Position numbers and translations under genes: made by a program. From JBDTSW01 sp963799815 (GTDB lineage Bacteria; Actinomycetota; Thermoleophilia; Solirubrobacterales; 70-9), in contig CAWCYG010000004.1 in assembly GCA_963799815.1 (NCBI GenBank), forward strand, positions 744,001 through 808,000: DNA of 64,000 bases, written 5' to 3'. Numbering within the stretch: the stretch's first letter is position 1; every line of letters starts with the position of its first letter. Shown piece by piece: positions 58,031 to 64,000 of this stretch. The notes under the pieces are model-generated. The model saw only the letters and a list, made by a program, of their open reading frames with translations, did not search any database and was not told where the DNA came from.

Positions 58031-59274
58031 GGCGCTCCGTTCTCACTTATGGACCTCCGCAGGACGACCGTCGTGCCGGTTTCGGCCTTGTCGATGGCTA
58101 CCTCCTGCATCAGCTGCTCCATCAGGGTCAGCCCGCGGCGCCGCTCCTCACCTCGTGCCGGTCGCCAGGCTCCGAAGTCGCGCACCGTGATCTCCACGGT
58201 CGTCCCGTCGCGGCGAGCCTCGACCTCAAACGACGCATCGCCCGCCGGGTACGCGTGCGCGATCGCGTTCGCGCTCGCCTCACCGACTGCGACCAGGGTC
58301 TCGTAGATCTCGGTCTCCCCCGCTCCTGCCGACTTGAGCCAGCGGCCCAGCACCCGCCGCAGCGTCGCAAGCGAGCGTGACTCCGCGGGCAGACTGAGCT
58401 CGACGCGATCGGCCGAGATGGGCTCGAGGCGCATCGCGAGCAGCGCGATGTCGTCAGCCGAGCGACCCTCGATCACACGGCCCGGGAGGTACTGGCAGAG
58501 CTCCTCCGGGTTGCGAAGGCCCGCAGTCGCCTTGCTGAGGGCGGCCATGCCTTCGGCGAGGGGAACGGTCGGGCGCTCGACCAGCCCGTCCGTGTACAGC
58601 AGCACGGTGGAGCCGGGCTCGAGAGCGACCACGCTCTCCTCGTACGACGGGAAGGTGACTGTGCCCAACGGGCTCCCTGAGCGCCCCTCCGCGAACAGCG
58701 CGTCACCCTTCGGGCTGAGGACCAACGGTGGCGGATGGCCGGCGCTCGCAAACCTGAGGGTGCCTCCCTCAGGGTCCAGCACCGCATAGAGCATGGTCGC
58801 CATCCCGCGGCGTTCCAGCTCCTGCGCGAAAGCGTCTGTGCGTTCGAGAACGACGGACGGGCGCAATCCCTCAAGAGCGTAGGCGCGGACGGCGCTCTGC
58901 AGGTGCGCCATGCGCGCGGCCGCCGCGACGCCCCGGCCGACGACGTCACCAATCGCGAGCCCAGCCTTGCCGTCGCGCAGGGGGATCACGTCGTACCAGT
59001 CGCCGCCGATCTCGGCCTCGGCGCTGCCCGGCAGATAGCGCGCGGCGAAACTCATGCCCGGGATCTCCGGGAGTCGCTCGCGCAGAAGGCTGTGCTGGAG
59101 CGTGGCCGTCACCGAGCGCTCGACCTCAACCTCTTCAGCAGCGCGGCGGAGGCCCTCGAGAGCCGCCCCGATGATCGCGTCGCCGCCCTCCACGGGAGGC
59201 TCTCCCGGTGGCGGGCTGTCGCTTGGGGTTTCAAGTCCCCCACCTACGTGCTGTTCTTCAGATGCCAAGCTCAC
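58027..59274 (-). CDS. PP2C-type phosphatase fused to an anti-sigma HATPase domain
   Basis: 415 residues. Residues about 50-275 are a SpoIIE-type PP2C phosphatase: SVTATLQHSLLRERLPEI, AEIGGDWYDVIPL, GLAIGDVVGRGVAAAARMA and SAGHPPPLVLS. Residues about 290-415 are an RsbW/SpoIIAB-type ATPase: LVAVGEASANAIAHAYPAGDASF, TVRDFGAWRP and RRRGLTLMEQLM. The phosphatase and the kinase-like part that oppose each other on a STAS protein are thus in one chain. No sensory domain was seen ahead of the phosphatase. The STAS gene follows with overlap ATGA. GAAG precedes the start loosely. Confidence 0.88.
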   Translation of the reverse strand: MSLASEEQHVGGGLETPSDSPPPGEPPVEGGDAIIGAALEGLRRAAEEVEVERSVTATLQHSLLRERLPEIPGMSFAARYLPGSAEAEIGGDWYDVIPLRDGKAGLAIGDVVGRGVAAAARMAHLQSAVRAYALEGLRPSVVLERTDAFAQELERRGMATMLYAVLDPEGGTLRFASAGHPPPLVLSPKGDALFAEGRSGSPLGTVTFPSYEESVVALEPGSTVLLYTDGLVERPTVPLAEGMAALSKATAGLRNPEELCQYLPGRVIEGRSADDIALLAMRLEPISADRVELSLPAESRSLATLRRVLGRWLKSAGAGETEIYETLVAVGEASANAIAHAYPAGDASFEVEARRDGTTVEITVRDFGAWRPARGEERRRGLTLMEQLMQEVAIDKAETGTTVVLRRSISENGAP

Positions 59275-59759
59275 GCGTCCGTCATGTCCACCCGCAGCGA
59301 GTCTAGGCCCTCCGGAACATTACCTACGCAGGGGTCATCGCGCGCAGGCTTGCTGGCGGCCTGATCCCACCGCCGGCGCCGAGAATCCCCGCGTAACTTT
59401 CCGTCGACCTCGCGGTTTCGAACTTGAGAAAACCACATAAAGCGCAGCAAAGACCACCGAACCTGGGCGAGCGCTCCCGCTGCCCAGCCCGATCGCACGC
59501 CGCATGCCCGAACACCCGATGAGATCGCGAATGCCACAGGCGACCATGGTGCCCGGGGGGATCGAGCCAAAACCGTCAGTGGTCGCTTCGCCCCATGTCC
59601 AGCCTCGTTGCGGTGGGCCCGACTTCGCCGTCGGGAACCTGCGCAAATTCTTCGCGAAGCCGCCAACCTCTCAGGCAGAGCCGTCCAAGAGCCGAAAGAA
59701 GTCGTAGTGCGTATCAAGTTTTCGCGAGTTTCGCGAGGGCGACAAAAGGAAGCGAGATC
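59275..59759. other. Intergenic region between the PP2C fusion and the MerR-like gene
   Basis: 485 bases without a convincing gene. It has lower GC than its surroundings. The frame 59504-59707 (67 codons) has weaker third-position GC bias than real genes and no ribosome site, so I do not call it. Features seen: CTTCGCGAAG palindrome at 59650-59659 and two tandem TTTCGCGAG units at 59720-59737, just before the MerR-like gene. The left part should hold the PP2C promoter. Confidence 0.6.
59720..59737 (+). repeat. Tandem TTTCGCGAG repeat before the MerR-like gene
   Basis: TTTCGCGAG occurs twice back to back (59720-59728 and 59729-59737). A related TTCGCGAA lies at 59651-59658, inside the palindrome CTTCGCGAAG. 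The repeats are 22 nt before ATG 59760 and could be a regulator binding site. Confidence 0.45.
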
Positions 59760-59993
59760 ATGCAACAGGAAGCCAGACTCCTAAACGTTGGCCGTGCAGC
59801 CACCTACATCGGCGTCAGCGCAGCCTCCTTGAGGAAGTGGTCGAACGACGGCCTCGTGCCCGTCTACCGGACTCCGGGCGGACAGCGGCGGTACTCCGTC
59901 GAAGACCTCGATCAGTTCATGCAGTCGATGCGCGAGCCCGGCCGTTACGCGGTCCCCCGCCTGGGCCGGGGCGCGGGCGCCCTCGGCGGCTGA
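59760..59993 (+). CDS. MerR/excisionase-like small DNA-binding protein
   Basis: 77 residues: a helix-turn-helix of the MerR/excisionase type, LLNVGRAATYIGVSAASLRKWSNDGLVPVYRTPGGQRRYSVEDLDQFM, where GGQRRYS is the wing typical of BldC/HTH_17 proteins. No effector domain. It is close to BldC-like developmental regulators in size and layout. AAAAGGAAG precedes ATG 59760. No phage or integrase gene is near, so an excisionase role is unlikely. The HD-GYP gene follows on the same strand after 73 nt. Confidence 0.85.
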   Translation: MQQEARLLNVGRAATYIGVSAASLRKWSNDGLVPVYRTPGGQRRYSVEDLDQFMQSMREPGRYAVPRLGRGAGALGG

Positions 59994-60066
59994 GCGAGAG
60001 CGACGGGCAAATGCCCCGCGAATCAAGGGAGCACCGCTGACCGGACGACCCACTCGCAGGTTCCTC

Positions 60067-61437
60067 GTGTTGGAGCTGTTCGCGCTCGCCGTCGCGGCGG
60101 GCGTCGCCGTTCTGCGCGCGGGCCAAGCCGACTGGGACCCCGTCCTCTTCGGCGCGCTCTTGACGCTGTCGTTGGCCAGCGATCTGAGCGCCGTGCAAAG
60201 CGCTGCCAGCCGCGTGAAGGTGGCCGGCAGCTTCCTCGCGATCGTCGTGGCCGCCATCTTCCTGGGGCCAACCCCGGCGCTCGTCATCGGGGTCCTCACG
60301 ATCTTGGCCGGGTGGGCCAGCCTGCGCTACTCGCGCGAGGACCTGCTCATCAACCTGGTCACGTACGCCTGGTTTCCCCTGGCCGCCGGAATCGCCTTCC
60401 ACGACGTCAGCGAGCTTGTGGGAATCGCCATGGGGAGCGCCGACTTCTACCTCCTCGTCCTGGCGACCTTCATGCTGGCGCTGGTAATCGACACGGCGCT
60501 GATCGCCGGCTACTCCGCCTATGTCGAGGGCGGCTCGACCTGGACGAAGGTCGCGCGGATGCTCGGGCCCGTGCTCCCCTCAGAGCTGGCCTCGGCGGCG
60601 CTCTGCGTGGGCATCGCCTGGGCCTACGTGGAGCTCGGGCTCGCGACGATGATTCTGTTTGCGGCGGTCCTGCTCATCTTCCAGTATCTGATGGGTGCGC
60701 TGCTGCTCTCCCAGCAGCGTGCCGACGAGCTCGAGCTGCGGGCGAAGCAGCTGGCTGGGTTCCAGGTGGCTCTCCTCAGCGCCCTGCTGCGGACCCTGGA
60801 CCTCCGCGACCGCATGACCGCTCGCCACAGCGCGGCCGTCGCCCGGTACTCACGCGAGGTCGCCGCGGTCGCCGGACTGTCGGAGGAGGACCAGGATCTC
60901 GTCCACACAGCCGCGCTCCTCCACGACATCGGCAAGTTCGTGCTTCCGGACCGCATTCTCAAGGGCCGCGAGGACCTCAACGAAGCCGACTGGGTCCAGA
61001 TCAAGAAACATCCCGAAGAGGGCGCGCGAATCGTGTCCCAGATCGACGGCTACCGACCGGTCGGCGAGATCATTCTCGCCCACCACGAGCGCCTGGACGG
61101 GCTCGGCTACCCGCGTGGCCTCGAGGGCGAGGACATCCCGATCCTGGCGCGCATCATCGCGGTTGCCGACGTCTACGACGTGATGACGGCCCGCGACTCC
61201 TATCGCGATCCCGTCTCCTCCTACGATGCGATCTCGGAGCTGCGGCGCATCGCAGGCACCCAGCTCGATCCGAGGTACGTGGAGACCTTCATCAAGGTGC
61301 TCGCCGACAAGGACGTCGCGTACCGGCATGGCGAGGACGCCGATTTCGAGCGGGAGCTCGCGCTCGACCGCCGGATCCACGACTACGTGGACCCGGGCGA
61401 GGCCGGCATCGGCCTCTCGCCGCACACGCGGGCGTAG
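60067..61437 (+). CDS. Membrane-bound HD-GYP phosphodiesterase
   Basis: 456 residues. The N-terminal 215 residues hold about six membrane helices (MASE-like sensor, for example LELFALAVAAGVAVLRAG and SFLAIVVAAIFLGPTPALVIG). A linker helix follows (RADELELRAKQLAGFQVALL). The HD-GYP domain is intact: LLHDIGKFVLPDRIL (HDIGK near 286), HPEEGARIVSQ, and HHERLDGLGYPRGL (near 339). It would hydrolyse cyclic di-GMP. The start is GTG 60067; an upstream CTG at 60037 with AAGGGAG ahead is a possible alternative. No diguanylate cyclase is in the window. Confidence 0.9.
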   Translation: MLELFALAVAAGVAVLRAGQADWDPVLFGALLTLSLASDLSAVQSAASRVKVAGSFLAIVVAAIFLGPTPALVIGVLTILAGWASLRYSREDLLINLVTYAWFPLAAGIAFHDVSELVGIAMGSADFYLLVLATFMLALVIDTALIAGYSAYVEGGSTWTKVARMLGPVLPSELASAALCVGIAWAYVELGLATMILFAAVLLIFQYLMGALLLSQQRADELELRAKQLAGFQVALLSALLRTLDLRDRMTARHSAAVARYSREVAAVAGLSEEDQDLVHTAALLHDIGKFVLPDRILKGREDLNEADWVQIKKHPEEGARIVSQIDGYRPVGEIILAHHERLDGLGYPRGLEGEDIPILARIIAVADVYDVMTARDSYRDPVSSYDAISELRRIAGTQLDPRYVETFIKVLADKDVAYRHGEDADFERELALDRRIHDYVDPGEAGIGLSPHTRA

Positions 61438-61615
61438 CCGCCAGGCGGCTGAAAGCGCCGGTGCCCGGATCCCCGGGCTCCGAGCAGCACGGAGTGCGGG
61501 TGCCGCTCAGCGGCCCCGCCACGAAATGCCGTGCTCTTAGGTTGGCTGCTTAGCCGCGGCGAAAGCCCATGAGATCCATCTCCTCTCGGGGGTCGGGTCC
61601 CCGTATGAAAAGGTG

Positions 61616-61629
61616 TGTGAAACTTCACA
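61616..61629. promoter_or_regulatory. Inverted repeat upstream of the MFS transporter
   Basis: TGTGAA-AC-TTCACA is a perfect 6-bp inverted repeat about 84 nt before the GTG of the transporter, in the AT-rich part of the 61438-61712 gap. It may be a repressor or activator site. No regulator gene is adjacent. Confidence 0.35.
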
Positions 61630-61700
61630 GAGTTAAGCAAAACCTGTAACAACTTGCATGGAGGGTCAGGGGCTGCACGCAGGCGCCCTAGCGGTGCCCA

Positions 61701-61706
61701 TACATT
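61701..61706 (+). promoter_or_regulatory. TACATT -10 box of the MFS gene (leaderless)
   Basis: TACATT ends 6 nt before GTG 61713 and there is no Shine-Dalgarno, so the transcript probably begins at the start codon. Confidence 0.45.
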
Positions 61707-61712
61707 CCCGGC

Positions 61713-62996
61713 GTGCCCGCGGCATTGCAGCCTCTTCGGATCCAATCGTTTCCACGCCTCGCGGTCGCCAACCTCGTAAACGAGCTCGGAAACTGGCTCG
61801 GCGAGATCGCGCTCGCGATCCTGGTCTTCGATCAGACCGGGAGCCCGATCGCGACTGCCGCCCTCTTCGTCGGGATCCACTTCGTGCCGGCAATCGCTGG
61901 GCCTCCGCTGGTCGCACGGCTGGAGCACCTCCCGGCCAGGTGGAGCCTGGCGGGTCTGTACGCCACCGAGGCCGCGGTGTTCGCCGCGCTGGCGCTCCTG
62001 GCGACCGAGTTCCTGCTGGAGGCCGTCCTGGTCTTCGCCGCGCTAGACGGCGTCCTCGCCTCTGCTGCCCGTGCGGTCACTCGGGCGGCCGCGGCGGGCG
62101 CACTCAAGCCCGCGGGCCTCTTGCGCGAGGGCAACGCCATCTTGAACATCGGGTTTACGGCGGGCGCCGCGGCGGGCCCGGCGATCGCCGGGCTCATGGT
62201 TGCCGGCGCCGGTGCGCAGGCTGCGCTGTTCGCCGACGCCGCTTCGTTCCTTGCGGTGGCAGCGCTGCTCGCAACCGCGAGGGGCCTGCCGCGTACGGAG
62301 CCGGAGACCGACGGTGTCCTCGAGCGGCTGCGAAACGGGTTCCGCTACGTGCGTGAGAGCGTGCTCTTGAAGCGACTGCTGGGCGCCCAGGCTCTCGCCT
62401 TCATCTTCTTCGCCGTGGTGATCCCGATCGAGGTCGTCTTCGTCAAGGAAACCTTGGGAGCCGGCGACTCCGGCTACGGGGCTCTGCTCGCGAGCTGGGG
62501 GGCGGGCATGGTGGTCGGGAGCCTTGCCTTCGCGGTGCTCGGCCGGGCGACTCTTCCCGGGCTCTTGTTCTTCTCGACCTTGGCGATCGGGGGGGCCTAC
62601 CTGGGGATCTCGGTGGCGCCGGGCCTCGCCCTCGCCTGCCTGGCCTCGGCCCTAGGCGGGATCGGCAATGGCGTGCAGTGGGTGGCCCTGATCACTGCAG
62701 TCCAGGCGGCGACGACCGCGCTCTACCAGGCGCGCGTCGTGGCGATGCTCGAGGCGATCGCCTCAGCGATGCCAGGGATCGGCTTCGTCATCGGCGGTGT
62801 CGTCGCCACGATCTTGGACCCACGTGCGGCCTACGCGGTGGCCGGGGCAGGCGTGATCTTGGTCCTGGCGTTCGCGGCGTACGCGATGCGCAACACCGAC
62901 TGGGGGGCTGTGGCACGAAAGGAGGCAGCGCTCCAGTCAGAGTCGGCGGAGGCATACCCGCCGCCTGCGCATTCGGGCGGGGTGGTTACGCGGTAG
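61713..62996 (+). CDS. MFS transporter (enterobactin-exporter-like MFS_3 group)
   Basis: 427 residues with 10-12 membrane helices. N-terminal features are LRIQSFPRLAVANLVNELGNWLGEIALAILVFDQTGSPIATA and a G-rich motif region LDGVLASAARAVTR. The central loop between helices 6 and 7 (RGLPRTEPETDGVLERLRNGFRYVRE) and SLAFAVLGRATLPGLLF fit the MFS_3 group of drug or siderophore exporters. The transported compound is unknown. The GTG start is next to a leaderless-type promoter. It converges with the next gene after 5 nt. Confidence 0.88.
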   Translation: MPAALQPLRIQSFPRLAVANLVNELGNWLGEIALAILVFDQTGSPIATAALFVGIHFVPAIAGPPLVARLEHLPARWSLAGLYATEAAVFAALALLATEFLLEAVLVFAALDGVLASAARAVTRAAAAGALKPAGLLREGNAILNIGFTAGAAAGPAIAGLMVAGAGAQAALFADAASFLAVAALLATARGLPRTEPETDGVLERLRNGFRYVRESVLLKRLLGAQALAFIFFAVVIPIEVVFVKETLGAGDSGYGALLASWGAGMVVGSLAFAVLGRATLPGLLFFSTLAIGGAYLGISVAPGLALACLASALGGIGNGVQWVALITAVQAATTALYQARVVAMLEAIASAMPGIGFVIGGVVATILDPRAAYAVAGAGVILVLAFAAYAMRNTDWGAVARKEAALQSESAEAYPPPAHSGGVVTR

Positions 62997-63001
62997 GCAG
63001 C

Positions 63002-64000
63002 TCAGCCTGCGCAGACCCAGGCGGAGCCGCCCGAGTCGGCCCAGATCATCGCGGCGATGCGGTCCTGCTCGGCAGCCGAGGCCTGGTGAGGGAGGCCTGA
63101 GCCGCCGTAGAGCCTCCAGGTGGAGGGCAGGATCTGATAGGCGCCGCCGGCGCCCGAGCTTGGATTCAGCGCGCCGTAGTTGCCGCCCGACTCGCACATG
63201 ACGACGGCCGACGGGATCGTGTAGTCGCCGACCCACTCTGACACGGTCTCCTGTGCCTCGGCCGCCGAGGCCGCCTCGGCCTCCTGCACCTGCGCGGTCC
63301 AGGCGTCGACCTGCGAGCGGAGATCTGTGAGTGCCGCGGCCTGTTCGGCGCGGGCCTGGTCGAGGGTCGCCGCCTGGGCCTCGGCCCGCGCGCGCACGGC
63401 AGCGATCTGGTCGCGGGCGGTTGCGACCTCGGCGTTGTGGGCTGCCTGGGCGTCGCGTGCCTCGGCGACGGCGGCGAGCCGCTCGCGCACCGCTGCGCGC
63501 AGCTCGCGCACGCGCGCGGCCAGCTCGCGGTCGGCATCCTGGATGCGGTTCAGGAAGTCGGCCCGGGTGGTGAGGTCGTCGAAGCCGTCGGAGTCGAGCA
63601 GGAGCGCCGTCTCGTCGATGGTCTGCCCCTGGTAGATGGCGATCAGGCGGTTGGAGAGTGCGGCCAGGGCGCGACGTAGGCGGTCGCGGGCCTGGACGAG
63701 GTTGACCCGGGCCTCGTCGACCTCCGCTTGCAGTTGAGCCTCCCGTTCCTCGCCCGCTGCGAGGATCGACGAGAGCTCCGCCTCTCGGGCTGCGGCCGCC
63801 GACGCCTGGGAGCGGACGATGGCAAGCTGCTCGCCGCCAGCTTCGATCTCGGCCGCCAGCGTCTCGGCGTCACTCTGGGCGGAGGAGATCCTCGACTCGA
63901 GCTCGCCGATGTCCTGAGCGTCCGCCGAGGTCACGGAGAGCCCGACGATCGCGGCGACGGCGACGGCCCCTGTTCCTGCTGCCAGGCGCAAGCTGCGCTT
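63002..64000 (-). CDS. Secreted coiled-coil protein with transglycosylase-like (Rpf-type) C-terminus, start cut by window edge
   Basis: At least 329 residues; the frame is open to the right edge, so the start may lie outside. A signal-peptide core (AAGTGAVAVAAIVGLSVTSADA) precedes a long Ala/Arg/Glu coiled coil from about residue 28 to 250, like the PcsB/RipA-type cell-wall hydrolase helical arm. The C-terminal about 75 residues match the transglycosylase-like domain of resuscitation-promoting factors: PSAVVMCESGGNYGALNPSS, GAGGAYQILPSTWRLYGG, and Cys pairs at VVMCES and SAWVCAG. The Glu in CESGG would be catalytic. It should cleave peptidoglycan during growth or division. TTG at 63991 is one possible start. 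Confidence 0.88.
   Translation of the reverse strand, partial: KRSLRLAAGTGAVAVAAIVGLSVTSADAQDIGELESRISSAQSDAETLAAEIEAGGEQLAIVRSQASAAAAREAELSSILAAGEEREAQLQAEVDEARVNLVQARDRLRRALAALSNRLIAIYQGQTIDETALLLDSDGFDDLTTRADFLNRIQDADRELAARVRELRAAVRERLAAVAEARDAQAAHNAEVATARDQIAAVRARAEAQAATLDQARAEQAAALTDLRSQVDAWTAQVQEAEAASAAEAQETVSEWVGDYTIPSAVVMCESGGNYGALNPSSGAGGAYQILPSTWRLYGGSGLPHQASAAEQDRIAAMIWADSGGSAWVCAG

Noticed and set aside
59504..59707. 67-codon plus-strand frame before the MerR-like gene
   Set aside because: Third-position GC is clearly lower than in real genes here, there is no ribosome site, and the peptide resembles nothing known.
59760..59993. Excisionase of a mobile element
   Set aside because: No integrase, attachment site or phage gene is near, and the sequence fits BldC-like regulators equally well.
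1..64000. tRNA, rRNA, CRISPR arrays, insertion sequences or prophage
   Set aside because: Reading both strands I saw no cloverleaf-like T-arm sequence, no regularly spaced repeats, and no transposase or phage protein.

Overview
The window looks like chromosome of a very GC-rich actinobacterium, and I would guess the class Thermoleophilia (Solirubrobacterales and relatives). This rests on strong GC bias at third positions, many GTG and TTG starts, several apparently leaderless promoters (a -10 box 6-9 nt before the start codon), menaquinone genes, GatCAB plus GltX, a Cys-free Rrf2 protein, LuxR and partner-switch regulators and an LPXTG protein. I found no rRNA, tRNA, CRISPR array, phage or insertion sequence.

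Layout. 1-10.9 kb is amino-acid synthesis: leuC (cut by the window edge) behind a XRE-cupin regulator, an SDR, leuA behind a leucine leader peptide, a membrane protein, serA, a class V aminotransferase, then cupin, YjbQ, DUF4234 and ilvC. 11-20.4 kb is menaquinone synthesis: menE on the minus strand, menB-menA-menC-menD on the plus strand, and menF on the minus strand next to ilvN-ilvB. 21.9-27.5 kb is a stretch where every gene (ilvB, sqdB, a DUF2304-GT2 protein, a zinc-ribbon membrane protein, NDH-2 and part of gatB) is broken by repeated one-base indels; these look like assembly errors, and the genes must be read across frames. 26.8-36.9 kb holds gatCAB, a zincin, an ArsR/AHSA1 pair, folD, pcrA and cysK-cysE. 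37-42.2 kb has secreted proteins, three tandem SnoaL-like paralogues, a 56-residue orphan and an Rrf2 regulator.

42.3-64 kb is regulation and housekeeping: REC-LuxR and HDOD-LuxR regulators, gltX and nfo (start codons overlapping), a small LPXTG protein facing an acidic membrane protein and a two-component system, dnaE, sixA, a polyprenyl-phosphate sugar transferase with a PAS-LuxR partner, LuxR-GAF, a STAS protein with a PP2C-HATPase fusion, a MerR-like protein with an HD-GYP phosphodiesterase, an MFS transporter and a secreted coiled-coil transglycosylase-like protein.

How the genes fit together. LeuA, LeuC, IlvB/N/C and SerA cover much of branched-chain and serine synthesis, and CysE/CysK take serine to cysteine. 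MenF, D, C, E, B and A make all but the MenH, thioesterase and methyltransferase steps of menaquinone, which NDH-2 would reduce. GatCAB with GltX indicates the indirect route to Gln-tRNA or Asn-tRNA. The most notable findings are the leuA attenuator peptide, the XRE operator that contains its own leaderless promoter, and the sulfolipid gene hidden by frameshifts.
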